From NCBI RefSeq assembly GCF_040115645.1, contig NC_089542.1, forward strand, positions 372,001-436,000: a stretch of 64,000 nucleotides of DNA. The letters run 5' to 3'. Made by a program: the position numbers and the translations under genes. This stretch comes from Euwallacea fornicatus (lineage: Eukaryota > Arthropoda > Insecta > Coleoptera > Curculionidae). The notes under the pieces were generated by a model, which worked only from the letters and a program-made list of their open reading frames with translations, was not told where the DNA came from and ran no database searches. Of the stretch, positions 1 through 11,876 are shown in pieces (position 1 is the stretch's first letter; each line of letters begins with the position of its first letter).

Positions 1-3000
1 CGGCACCACAAACATCTTGACAACGGTCCCCAGAGGATTGAACAGGGTTACCTGAACCGTGCCCCCTTTCGGGACGTTGTACCCTTTTTTGCTTAGTTTT
101 ATGTGACCCTGAAATGGAAGAATGCAAGTGTAAAATCCTGAAGTGTCGATGTGTTACCGAACGACATTAAGGGAATAGGGACCGATATCTCCGGTTTTTT
201 TTGTTTAATGTATGTGTTAGATTTTAGAACTTTATTAAGTTAACCAGTGACGGCTTATTGAGTTTAGGACAAAATTGAGACAGCCTCTCAGTGGGTAATT
301 TCACACGCGGCAATTCAAGAGCCGCAACGTGTCGACATTAAATCGTATATACGCAACTAACGAAAGGGCCTCAAAAATGCTATTGCTCTTATGAAATAAT
401 TGATAAACGAATCAAATTAGTACACTCGTCATCTGTGTCAATCAACGATGGACGTGATTTTGACTTTGCTACAATTATTTTTGAACATGACGCTATTTTA
501 ATTTTTCGAAAAACAACTCGGACGCCGTCATTTTGAATCCTGATACAGATTATGGATGCTTCATTGAAAAGCGAACGTTGCGCTCCGCGTTACAAATTCT
601 ACGTTTTAACGTTACGCAATCTTCGAAACGTTATGGAAACATGCACATTTCTACTTTAAATCTACCACCTTTATTACATAATCATACACCATATTACATA
701 AAACCCGAGATATTGGCTTCTAACTTTAAAATATCACTCGGTACACTTTTGGGTCGCATTTGATCTTACCATGTAGGGTGCAGAGACCCTGTCTTGATCA
801 CCAAATGCATAAAAGAATGTTGTGACTGGGACGAATAGATGTTTGGGAACGAAGGAACCGTTGGCGCCTACTTCGGCAGTGAAACCGTGGACAGTAGAGA
901 CCGGCTCTAGTCTGCCATTAAGCACAGACTCCTCAAAGGTACCTAACCAATAAAAAACACTATTTGATTTCTGGATTACAACGCACAATTCGAAATAATC
1001 ATATGTAATACAACAAGAGCATTGAAAATTATCAAGAATTTTCGATGCACGAGTTATATTTGGAGAATTTCACGAACCAAATGTTACACATTTTTAACAC
1101 ATTTGCTAAATTTTCGACTCGTAATTCGTCTATTACTGCTGTTACAATTGTGATATAGTAATGAAATAATTGACTTTAATCTAAATGAAATTCTCACATA
1201 ATGCATAATGTAAGTTTAATAGAAGTTCCTTATGTTCAATTAAGAGTTAAATTAAGACAATTATCGAAAAAAAAAAAAGGAAAAGTACGTACATCGACTC
1301 CTTCCCCATTAACATAGGTTCCGTTTTTCACTAACAGTTGTAATTCATTTACCAACCTAACAAGCCCGTGGGTCTCCCCTTCTGTCGACATGTGCCCTGA
1401 TAAAGCTCTTTCTTTGGACCCTCGTAGATTTCGGGACTGCGGGGCGAAACTATCCCCCCTTCGTTCTCGCTCTCTTCGTCTGTGGAGAAACTGCTCGAAA
1501 ACAGAGCGCTGAAACGCACAAATTTATCTCATAGAGATGTGAAACTTTCGCGTTAAGTACTGAGATAAGGCAGCGAATTTTACCCGTAGACCCACCTCTT
1601 TATTGCCGAAACGGAGTCCAGCGTTGAATCAAAATCGAACCTCGTCTGGCCCTTTCGTATCGGAGCGGGGCTACTACTCAACGGAAGACCTGTACGGTTG
1701 TCAAACACTGCTGGTGTCGTATTTCCTAAATTCCTCTTAACCTTAATGTGGTCGTGTCTGTCTGCCGGGTAAATCAACTTAGGCAGAGTCTTTCCAGAGG
1801 GTAGAGCCTCCTCCTCATTGAACGTAATCTTTTTATGAGCGCCGGTCGACGCGCATATAGCATTGGACAATCTGCTATCACACAAATCGCGCATCTTCCT
1901 GACACGCTTCGAGTGGTTATCACAATGATTGACGCCGTTATTGAAACTATATTTTTCCTTACAACTAAATAACTTATCACTTTCGCTCGTATCACAATAA
2001 AAATTATCACATTCACTCAGCTTTGGCAGATTCTTCTGGACATTGTTATGGCTGCTCCTTTGACCGCTACGCTCTATCGCGTCCAACAACAATTGGCCCT
2101 TGTCTTGAACGGTTCTGAGATCAATGTTTGCATTATGGCAACGTTCCTGTGGCCTGCCCGTGTACATTTCTACGTTCATTCTTGCATGCTCTATATCCTC
2201 ATCCAGAAAATTGACGTTTGTATTGTCCGTATGCGGTCTTTTCACCCGTAATTCTAAAGACTTCGTACTGCAACCACTCTCATAAACCTTTTCTTTCGCT
2301 TTATGATCCTCCATGTCTTCACAACAATGCTTCCCTTTCACAGTGCAAGAGGTCTGCATTCGATCGTCCAATAACTCATTTTTCAGCTCCATTTCTTTAA
2401 CTAAAAACGTGGCGTCAGGTTGTCGTTTTGCAGTACAAGTCTTGCAATGAAATTCCGGTCTCGAAGGTAGTCGCGGGGCGCTCAGGAAAGAAACAGTTAA
2501 AGTTGTTCCGCTACCGAGATCTGAAGTTGGGAATTCATGTCTAGAGGCGCTTAAAGAGAACGTTAGAGGGGTTACTAAGTCCTCGGGAATTGAAATTCGG
2601 TAGCGGAAATTGTCCACTGAGATCGGGGAAGATTTATCTTGAGTGACTAACCAGGCAGTGATTTGGGAAAAATACAGTTGGGATCGGATGGCGCTGAGTA
2701 ACTGGCTAACGTTGAATTGGGCGATAACAGAAGCCCTAAAATAAAATTAAAAAAATTAGTTGGTCTATGAAACGCACCTACATAATACAGGAACCGCAAC
2801 TGCGAAACAAAAATGAAGTGAGAGTTTGGAAACGACGCTTTCACTCTCATTGCCTGAATAGAACCTCTCCCGGGGAGAGAAGTTAAAATTCAACACATTA
2901 ATTAGAAGATATACGAGATAATCAGACAAATTTACGGTCTGAAAACGGAAGAATAAGGAATGTGAGAAACGCGATATCCGTAGATCTGAATATTTCTAAA

Positions 3001-3674
3001 TTGACAAATTTTACGACAAGGCTATTTATATTGTTTAGTGAAGCATTTATTCGCCAGCAACCGATGCTGACCTCGTTGTCATCGGGATGAGCTGGCAAAT
3101 ACCAATACATAGAACATGAGGGTATATTAATAAGACCCGCGCTTGTAAGTATTTGCACATTAATGGTAATTATTATTGAAGTATGTAGTTTTCTTACGAA
3201 TATATGAAATTTAGCATTTACCTGTTAGGATAAGCACAGAAAAACCATTGTTCCAACAAAATGACATCTTCCAGATCGCCGGCAACGGTCGAACCAATTT
3301 TCTTGCAAGCACATGTTAGTAGAACTTCAACGCAGATTGGGTCGCCTTTTTTGAACGTCTTCAGTATAATGTCGCGGTTTTCTCGAAATTTTTCGCACTA
3401 AAATCAATAATCAATCAAGCCACCGTCCTACCGAAAAGTAGATTATTGAAGTTGAAGAAAAGCTTACCAATGGATGGTCGATATCACAAATATGAGTTTG
3501 GTCAATTCCAATTAAATTATTGCAGTGCGGGCCTTCGTAAAAATCCTTGTGCTGCGTATTGCCATTGGGTGATGGTCCCGGAATACGGCCCTCTGTCACC
3601 AAAGTGGCCACCGCCACCAAAGTGTCATCGTCACGCCTTTTGCTCGGATCTTGGATACTATTGAGGCCATGCAT
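1..3674 (-). CDS. atos: Atossa / FAM214 homolog, partial at its 3' end
   Basis: The exons, read on the minus strand, are 3674-3468, 3397-3222, 2735-1584, 1490-1357, 942-770 and 108-1. All junctions keep phase, giving 650 codons before the window edge. The family is established by several conserved blocks. Near the N terminus is LVTEGRIPGPSPNG, followed by VILLEQWFF and RSQLYFSQITAW. SSPAPIRKGQTRFDFDSTLDSVSAIKR comes next in order, in two parts. The C-terminal block holds LLGTFEESVLNGRL, GFTAEVGANGSF and GTVQVTLFNPLGTVVKMFVV. Atossa proteins are nuclear; the fly protein drives metabolic gene expression in macrophages and the family has roles in meiosis. The start ATG lies directly after a splice acceptor and precedes the first conserved block. 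About 70 C-terminal residues should lie off the left edge. An 18-nt phase-compatible segment at 2782-2799 could be an optional microexon. The large central exon (1584-2735) is poorly conserved and Cys-rich, as is usual for this family. Confidence 0.9.
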
Positions 3675-3825
3675 CTAGCAGAAAATAACAAAGCCGTAAG
3701 GACCTTGGCAGTTTTTGGAATTACACCTTCAAACGTAATATGAAAGCGATAGTCTCTAAATAAATCAAATCAACTGCAAAAGATAGTGAACTTATGAATT
3801 ACAACACCATCAAAACCGTTCTTAC

Positions 3826-3876
3826 CCTAAAGAATAGATATCCCCATTAGCCAACCACTGCTCTAACCAAATCCAC
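3826..3876 (-). other. Candidate 5'-UTR exon of atos
   Basis: A 51-nt block is bounded by an AG acceptor (complement of 3877-3878) and a strong GTAAGAAC donor just upstream of the first atos coding exon. One frame is open but is out of phase with the ATG exon at 3674, and the other two contain stops. I therefore read it as untranslated leader. No cDNA is available to confirm it. Confidence 0.4.
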
Positions 3877-5721
3877 CTGCAACACAAAAATAGCTTGAAT
3901 TATATTTAATCGGAAGGTGGGCGGTTCACATACAAGGGGATACTTTTCGGCTTAATTTTGTTCGGCAAGTATTAAGAGAAATTGAGTAGTTGGGCCTATA
4001 TCTAGAATAAAATTTAATAGAATAATTGTACTTGACAGACGCACACGATGACGTAATGCAATGCTTTTTCAGACAAATGGATCTTCAGTTAGATCAAAAT
4101 CCAGAAAAATGAATTGGGAGAAAAGTTTGCATCGAATGGCCGGCAAGATTGTCGGATTTGGGATCGTCTGACTTTTTTCATAGTACACATACAAGCGCTA
4201 AGTAGGTTTAACCGAATGATAGAAGACGTTAAAAATTTAAGTCTCAAATAAATGTAGCAATATTTGATCTAGATTCATACAATATTTCGATCGTACAAAT
4301 ATGGGATCGAAATGAAGAAACGTTTACACAAGTGAAATGAATTAGACTGTTTCATTATTCGAACAATATCAAAACCAGTTTCGGGTTAAATTATCTTTAT
4401 TTCATAACTTGTTAATAATGAAATAACATTAAACTTAACAACGATTACCATGTCTCTCAATCACCTCTAAATCTCGCTCAATTATAGTTTATTCATGTAG
4501 GAATATCGATTTTGCGTGAAGGACTCTTGGCGTAATGGGCGTATACAGAGTTATCGAAATTCGCTGCTCACCATTGGAATCTCGCAAACACTAGGAGATA
4601 CAAGTCGGTTGAATTCGGGCAATCTCGCGTATTTTTGCGTACCTGGGCAACGCTGTGTTTCAAAGATTGCAAAATTCTGATTTGTCCCAGGAACAGGCGA
4701 GAAAAACCGATATCTGCTCAGATCCTTTTCATCTTATCCTTAATTTACTTGAAAAGATGATTAAGGATCAATTTTGCTTTTTCCTTGGCGCTTTTTTGTC
4801 CTCCACAAGACAAAACCACCGGATTTTTAATACAACGTTTCGGAATGCCGCAAACTTCATATTTTTGAATATGAATCAAATTTTTTCACAATTTTTTCTT
4901 TTTTAAAAAATCTCAGAGCTTCTGAACAAAACCTGGAAACCCGCAATTCGTCGACTCAAAGTGGCCCCTTTGTCGTTGTAGAAGCTCCAACCTGATGTCA
5001 TATACAAATTGCTTTAAAGGGGACAAATCCCGTAATTGAAATTCTCACATTTGAGCAAGACCTACGTACGTGTAACCAGTGGTGTAATCCCGCTTGGAAC
5101 AGAAAATCCAAGAACAAGCTACAGAGTGATTTACTGCACTGTCAAGTTAAAAATGCATATACATAGATTAACAACAAAGCGCTTGAATGCTAGAACGTAT
5201 CTGACGGCACACAGCGACGTACTAAAGGGTAAAGGGCGATTATGGACTGAGTTTATCATAGTTTCCAAAACATTATATGAGATGAGCAGTAAACAGAGCT
5301 TTTGTTCAGGCATCGTAGCCAGGCGAATTTAAGGAAAATATAAGATGCATCAATGAATCTTACTTGAGGTGATTGCCACCATAATCTAACCATGTCAGGG
5401 GCGTAACATGAAGGTTCGTTACATACCTACTTACTCAAGTGCATTGTCATTTACCAAATCGTTGTGCAAATATAAAAAATAATAGTAAATATGTATTAAT
5501 TAGCAGATATTAGATTTTACCTCTACGTTTAAATAACGAAATAGTTCGATTTAATAACTCTATTTAAGCCCTGTTAATTTCTATTTATTCGACTTACTCG
5601 ATGATTAAGCCATCTGACGATCCCCTGGAAATTGCGCGCGTTATTCTTTACAGGACAGACGATTTAACGTACTAAATGTTTTCTTGAATGTAATATATTT
5701 TTTATCTTAATATCTCATTAG

Positions 5722-5869
5722 GGAACTCGATATCGCCGGCAACCACGTTGTCGACTTGAATATCCCCCACGCGGGACTATACAAAGGCGTCTGGACGTCT
5801 AGAACTGGAGAAGGTCGTAGACCCTACTTTATTTTCATTCGAAATCCTCAAACAAAAGCACTTTTCTGA
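5722..5869 (+). CDS. Isolated open terminal exon of an unrecognised gene (candidate)
   Basis: An AG acceptor at 5720-5721 is followed by 49 open codons ending in TGA at 5867-5869. The stretch is visibly GC-richer than its surroundings and includes the residues AGNHVVDLNIPHAGLYKGVW and GRRPYFIFIRNPQTK. Base composition and residue mix look coding. However, I find no phase-2 partner exon upstream, and the minus strand is also open over about 45 codons here. No family is recognised. It could be the last exon of a gene with small upstream exons, or an old gene fragment. Confidence 0.3.
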
Positions 5870-8139
5870 CCATTGTTTGATCCTATAATTAAATACTTCG
5901 TGCTGAATCACGTAAATAGAGGCTGGTGAAGTTTCCCAACATTTTCACACCAAGATAGATAACAGCTCGCGCATATGAAGAACGTGTCGCGACACATAGA
6001 TTTACCTATTTTTGATTATACGTTTGCCGAACAAAGCCAATGTAAAATCTCCCCATTGCGCTTGAAAACTCTGATAGAACGCAGATAAAGTCACAATCTT
6101 CTTGTGTATTATTATTTACTTTCACTGAATGGATTTCTCTTTGAAAAGGTTAAGACTTTTGTAGTTTTACTGTCTCTTATCTTCAGACTCGTCTTATAAA
6201 GCACATAGGAAATTCAGTTCACGACCAATAAATCCGAGTAGGTACCATTAAGACCTAGTCAATGTCGGTCTAGTGACTAGGTAGCTGTATCATAGCGCTC
6301 AAGGAAAAATGAGTATTGCTAATTCCACTAATAGGTTCGTCAAGGCCGAAATATATGTGAACAAAGGCGGATATTTTGCCGTTTTCTATCATTATCTTAT
6401 CTCAAAGTCTGTTTGGATCTGTTGCATTACTTTCATTAAAGCACTCGTCACAATTGGTTAAGTTTATGTAATAAATATCTTGAAAATTTCTTCTGGAGTA
6501 TCACCATTGATTGGCACTTTTTTCCATTACGCTGTATATTTAATACGTATTAGTGTCGTGCACTCTTTAATTTTGACCTGTGTATTTAACTTGAGACGCT
6601 TTTCGTCGTTATACAAAATAAAAATTGGGAGGGTTTCATGCGTAGGCGGAAGCAAAATCGAAATTTCTAGAACATTACAAAAATTGCTAAAAAAATGCAA
6701 AAACCTCACAACAATTAAATTTCAAAGAGAGATTCCTAAACTGGCCAATTTTAGTGGCTGAAAACCTTAAGATTAACGAAGCCAAATTGAAAAGTAATTA
6801 TATACAGAGGGGCCAGATTTGGAAGGTTTTGACAGGAAACCCTCATTTTCTATATGAATAAAAAAAATAATCAGAGTTTCATTTTCTAAAAAGCAATATT
6901 ATAGCTATTGACAAAAATTGAAACTTTTCAACTGGAATACCCTATATTGTATTAACACAATTTTATTTCAGTGTTCCGTCTATTTTAAATAGTATAGAAA
7001 TTTGAATCTACACTAAATACACCTACACGCTCAAGTACTGCTTCTGAACGTATTTCTATAGGCAGACTTCGCCTCTGACAAAAACTAGCTCTAAACTGAG
7101 CATAACTACAGACATTCTGTCTTGTTAATATCATTTGAAATGGTTTTAACATATTCTGCCCTCAGGTTTCAGGCTGAAAAGTACAGATCACTGGAGTAAT
7201 TTGTATTACACACTCGCTGCATTGCAAAATATTTTAATATAAACATTTCAATATAAATATTTCAAGACATTTCCAAAGTATTTTGCTGAACAAAATTTAA
7301 TCAGCAATTTATACCTTTAAAAAAATGTGAGTTCAATCAAAGAGTTTTTGCAACCAATCAAGTGGCAGAACTACGCAGTTATTTCCATTCATTTTGTTTG
7401 TTTCTTAGCATCCCCACTAGGTTTAATAGTTAAATTATTCTACAATTTTGAAGACCTCATGTGTATATATCAATATAATAGCTGTTAATTGCCACACTGA
7501 CAATTTAATGAGCTAATTTCAATTCCCATTGGCACAAAAATCCAAGATGGCCGTTTCACAACCAATGAGATTAGTTCTTGTCAATGCCACATGTTAGCAA
7601 ATTTTTCAAAAACTGAAGACACCACATGTATCCATCCAACTACCACGGTTATAGACTTAATTATATAATTAACACTAGTTAAATACTGATTGAAAGGATA
7701 GAGTGGATCAAGAATGAACTTTTTCTGTTCTAACAACACCTGAACTCAACATGCTTCTTTGACCTCAATTTTTTGCTGTTGTAAACCTTTGTTCCTTCAC
7801 TAACCTTTAAGGTCTGTTTAAGGGCATTAAACCACAAGAACGCATATTGAATACTTGAATTGAGTACCAGGCAGTATAACAAACAAAATGGCACCCTCAT
7901 TACTGGAATTGTCATCAATGAATTTACTTAAATTAAGTTTTGATTACCTAATGTAATGTCACAACTTTCCTTCCCACAGTCCCAGCGAGAGAAATTGCTA
8001 TATGATCACTCCACGGATTTTTGAGTTCGTTAGGACTTCTCTGCACATGCTGTATCGGAGAAGGGAGATAAAATGGTGGATAACAAAGTGAGAGGACTCC
8101 TTTTGAGGGCACTGCACTAGCACTGACGAAAACAGCTCA

Positions 8140-8394
8140 CAGCTGGATAAGATACATACACACCTTCCAACTTATGCACTTGTCCTTCGACTAACAGCTG
8201 TTTCGCTGTTTCTTTCTTTTACCAGCTGTTCTTGTCCAGCTGAGTGACCGAACTATGATAAATCAGTTTGCGCATGAGAGAAAACATTAATAAATTGTTA
8301 TCTCTATTCTCAACGTGTATTAAACAGTGATGAAGATATACTCTAGACGTATGTGAGCAGTTCACTTTTCAAAATTGGTTAGTGGCGTCAGCTG
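8140..8394. promoter_or_regulatory. Cluster of five CAGCTG E-boxes
   Basis: The palindromic hexamer CAGCTG occurs at 8140-8145, 8195-8200, 8223-8228, 8237-8242 and 8389-8394, five times in 255 bp of otherwise AT-rich DNA. CAGCTG is the classical target of bHLH dimers. The cluster lies about 1.3 kb upstream of the TMA7 coding exon and about 2.1 kb upstream of ETH, so it could be part of either promoter or enhancer. Function is inferred from motif density only. Confidence 0.35.
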
Positions 8395-9604
8395 TTTTGT
8401 TATCATGTGATCAACGATCTTCTACTTGATTAGGAAGCAGATGACTGACAATGAGAGCTCTAGAGTCTAAAGAGATAAATTAGAGCTGATTGTCGTTTTG
8501 CGAGTAGATTATATATATATACAAGGCATGCAAAAAGAAATATTCGACTTATGATATTTTCAAAAAAGTATGTTGATTCTGAATTAAAACTGTGTCATGA
8601 TGTGCTTGTTGCGTCCAGCTCAGTAACCAAATTAAGATAAATGACTGTGAGCTTTAAAGTTCTGAGATGTAGCAATCTAATTTGCTACACTTTAGATTCT
8701 TTAATATTTTCTTCGAATAAAGAGAGAAATTTACAATGTGTTCAATTTTAGAATGCCGTGGTGCAGAGTTTGTCCTTTGAATTTTGAAAGCACCATAAAT
8801 GCAAGGTCATATGTCAATAATATTGGCAGTGACAGCAATCGAATCTTCACGTTTCTTGGGTCTACTGTTTATTTTACTCGATTTGAAATTCTATCGTTTA
8901 TGCCGTAGGGTTGCTATTACAAAATTATAAGTAAATACATTCATTTACTGGATTTAATTTCCAGGTTCTACCTTAACTGGAGGGGTGTTGAAGTATTGTT
9001 TTAATATCTAAAGAAAGGTAAGAGTAAGTGGAACTTCACAAAAAAAACGTGTCTTAAGGCCAAATATGTGAGGCTCTTGAATTTCAAGTGAAACTTGAAT
9101 ATATCATTACGTTTTAATTGAGTATTGAATCGTCTTGGGTCCAGTACTGCATTTGAAAAAGTTTATAGCAGAAATACCTTATTTAAACTTCTTAAATGAT
9201 GAAACAATGATTAGCTCTTTTCTATATCTTTGTTTTAAAGATAAAATGGTTTCCTCGTGGTTCTCAAGACTTTGGAAAAGTCTAACTGATTCAAGCTAAA
9301 ATGAATACCAGTTTATTCAGAACTCAAGGATAAAGAAGTTTGTCAAGTCATTTCCTTACAAGAATTGGAATGGTAGCATTGAGAAGATTGTGATGCATCT
9401 TCTGTGTCAGTATTGAAATGAAAAAATTAATCATTTCAACAGAGCAGTAATATGATTAGAAGGCCTAAGTAAGATGTTACTTGGAAGATAGTGAGGTTCA
9501 CTAGAAATGCAATACCTTGAACAGTGTAGAGGATGTCAACTGGCGAACAAAATTCACCAAAATCTAGTTATAACCAGTATATGAAAACAATTTATTTGTT
9601 TCAG

Positions 9605-9799
9605 ATGTCAAGCAGAGAAGGTGGCAAAAAGAAGCCACTCAAACAACCCAAAAAAGACAATAAAGAATTAGATGAAGATGATATTGCCCATAAACAAAAG
9701 TTGAAAGAGCAGCAGAAGGCCTTGCAGGATGCTAAATCCAAGGCCTCACAGAAGGGACCACTGTCAAGTGGTGGAATAAAGAAATCTGGCAAAAAGTGA
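9605..9799 (+). CDS. Tma7: TMA7 (translation machinery-associated protein 7, CCDC72)
   Basis: This encodes a 64-residue, very basic and Lys-rich protein. It begins MSSREGGKKKPLKQPKK, has an acidic DEDD patch and a short helix (HKQKLKEQQKALQDAKSKA), and ends GPLSSGGIKKSGKK. Length and both ends match the conserved eukaryotic TMA7 family almost exactly. Yeast TMA7 associates with ribosomes and supports normal protein synthesis. The ATG follows immediately after a TTTGTTTCAG acceptor, so all the coding sequence is in one exon and the 5' UTR probably lies in an upstream exon I could not place. An in-frame upstream start at 9533 is ignored because it would read through the acceptor. ETH follows about 600 bp downstream on the same strand. 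Confidence 0.95.
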   Translation: MSSREGGKKKPLKQPKKDNKELDEDDIAHKQKLKEQQKALQDAKSKASQKGPLSSGGIKKSGKK

Positions 9800-9917
9800 T
9801 CTTTTTGTCTATTTGTGTATATTTTATTTAATTAGATTTAACGGTTTCCATCAAATTAATGAATGTTTATGTTCTGTTAAATTTCTGAAACTTTTCTTGT
9901 AATGAAGGGTGTTTCTT

Positions 9918-9923
9918 AATAAA
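9918..9923 (+). terminator. TMA7 polyadenylation signal AATAAA
   Basis: A canonical AATAAA lies 118 nt after the TMA7 stop codon and is followed by a T/G-rich tract, as expected for the cleavage region. Confidence 0.7.
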
Positions 9924-10368
9924 TGTATGTTACTTGTACTTTTTCTTTCATATTCTAATTGATTACTATATAAATAATATATAGTTTAACTTAGATAAAT
10001 ATACATAATTTACCATCTTGGAAAGACAAGCCTCAGATACCAATCTGAATAAACTACTAAAGCGTTTATCAATTGGAAACGATTTTCTACCCATTAAGCT
10101 CGAAAATTAACACGCATAAAAGAGAATTTACTTAAATCGGCCCATTCGTACTTCAGGAATTTGTAGTATTCCACATTTATCTGAGACTCCCTATATTTCA
10201 AGCTTCACTAACAAAATATTCACGCCACTGGTACCACTGCTATCGGTGTAAATCTGAAAATGAACTAGATCATGTACCTACCAGATAAACATGGGGGTAA
10301 CTTATTATTATTCAACACTCGCAAACACTTTTATTGTTTAGAATACTGATCATTAGCTCCATGAGGGC

Positions 10369-10375
10369 TATAAAA
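10369..10375 (+). promoter_or_regulatory. TATA box of the ETH gene
   Basis: TATAAAA lies 38 bp upstream of the ETH start codon. A TTCAGATT initiator-like sequence lies about 28 bp after the TATA box, at 10397-10404. This spacing fits a focused core promoter and a very short leader, as is usual for a peptide hormone gene. Confidence 0.6.
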
Positions 10376-10412
10376 CCTGTAACCCACCACCGAATCTTCA
10401 GATTCAACGACA

Positions 10413-11876
10413 ATGACACTACAACAAGTTAATCACTTCCTAATTGTATTGTTATGCTTCGCTTTGAGCACCACTGGCGAAGAAGCTGAGCCTTACTTCT
10501 TAATTGCTTCGAAAAGTGTGCCTAGAATCGGCAGAAGCGCCAACAAAGGGGGCAATTCTGAGTTTGAAAAGTTCTTTTTGAAAGCATCGAAGTCAGTGCC
10601 GCGGATTGGAAGGAGAAATGAGGTATGTAGAGTTTGAGAAGTATGGTTTTACACAATACAGTGTGGTCACTTTCAAATAAACGTAGAATGACTGGATCGC
10701 TCTATGGTTATACATATTAAAAAGTTATTTCAAGATTGTTTGATTCCTAACATAGGGCGATTATAAATACATCAAGTTTTATTGAAATAAGCAAGGACAG
10801 CTTTATGCAACGTTTAAATTGGGAAAATAATGTCTGACACGAATCTGTAGAACATACTGTCTGAATAAAAATATGCGCTTTAAAATCTTCATGCAAAGAG
10901 CTACATTTAACATTTTTCTTTAAAATAAAAAATAAAAGGATTTACAAAATTTTAAGAGATCTAATTATGAAGAAATCATTAAACACTATAGGTATACTTA
11001 GCCAAAGCCAAAATTTACAGATAAGTTTGGGCTTTCTTCAAATATTAAATTTTCCAGAGAATAACAGTTAATCCGTCGATTTCATTATTTAGGTGTTTTT
11101 TTTAGGGATTGCAAATGGACGGAGACAGAAGCTTAGGTAAATTTCCATTAAAACGTAAGTACTTCATACCTACGAACTTATATAGAACATAATAACATTG
11201 TTACATGGTTAAATAATTATTTTAAGATTAGTTATATATGTCAGAAAGATGTTCGAGAAATCGCGATCGGCTACCAACCTATTGGGCATATTTCTGAGGG
11301 ACAGGAATGGGATTACTACCCTGTCACGATGAACCTAATAAATTATTTAATAAACCACAACTTTCTCAACGTTGATTAAGGGTTGGTTCTTCGATGCTAA
11401 AATTGCAGAAACGGTTCTTCAACTCTCTCTTTAAAGCAGTTAAATTTGACTGCACGTTAACAACTTGGATTTAATGACAAACATTATTAATGTGGATAAT
11501 CCACTAAGTTAAGCGGTACCATAACATTTCTGTTAACATGGAAATTCCATCAATAAAATGAGGATTGGAAACAGTCTACTGGACAACTTGCGTACATATG
11601 TATATGAATATGATGACAATGCAAATAGAGAGCGGCCTCAGAACTCTCAGAAATTCCGCGGTATAGGTGTAAATTCTAGTCTTTACATCCATTTGGATGA
11701 TCTAGGTACGTTACAAACTGCACAACATTCTTTCGTTTTTAGATCCGACCTGGAGTGACATTTCCTATTTCTACGAATATCAACCTGAATTATTAGCTTC
11801 CAACGACCCACACAGTACTTTCGAGCAGTATTTACTGGGCGAACAACAGCCTCCAATGCTAGATGAAAAATACTAA
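10413..11876 (+). CDS. ETH: Ecdysis-triggering hormone precursor (two amidated peptides)
   Basis: The exons are 10413-10622, 11106-11154 and 11743-11876, all in phase, giving 130 residues. A hydrophobic signal peptide covers roughly residues 1-22. Two related peptides follow. The first ends PYFLIASKSVPRIGR and the second ends EFEKFFLKASKSVPRIGRR. In each case the Gly supplies the C-terminal amide and the Arg residues the cleavage site. FFLKxSKxVPRxG-amide is the established ETH signature. ETH is released from Inka cells and triggers the ecdysis motor programme through the ETH receptor. The C-terminal part (exon 3) carries HPTWSDISYFYEYQPE, a spacer resembling those of other ETH precursors. 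Peptide 1 has Ile-Ala where peptide 2 has Lys-Ala, and the cleavage site after peptide 1 is a single Arg. Secretion and processing are inferred. Confidence 0.95.

Larger units (their letters stand above)
3877..9604. other. Intergenic stretch between atos and TMA7
   Basis: About 5.7 kb of AT-rich DNA. It holds the presumed atos promoter, an isolated open exon at 5722-5869, a CAGCTG E-box cluster at 8140-8394, a diverged local duplication at about 8234/8613, and probably the untranslated first exon of TMA7. The remaining short open frames here have no recognisable motif and no consistent splice phase. Confidence 0.5.

Noticed and set aside
5036..5332. 98-codon open frame upstream of the 5.7 kb exon
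   Set aside because: Composition resembles the flanking DNA, there is no motif, and its phase does not fit the 5722 exon.
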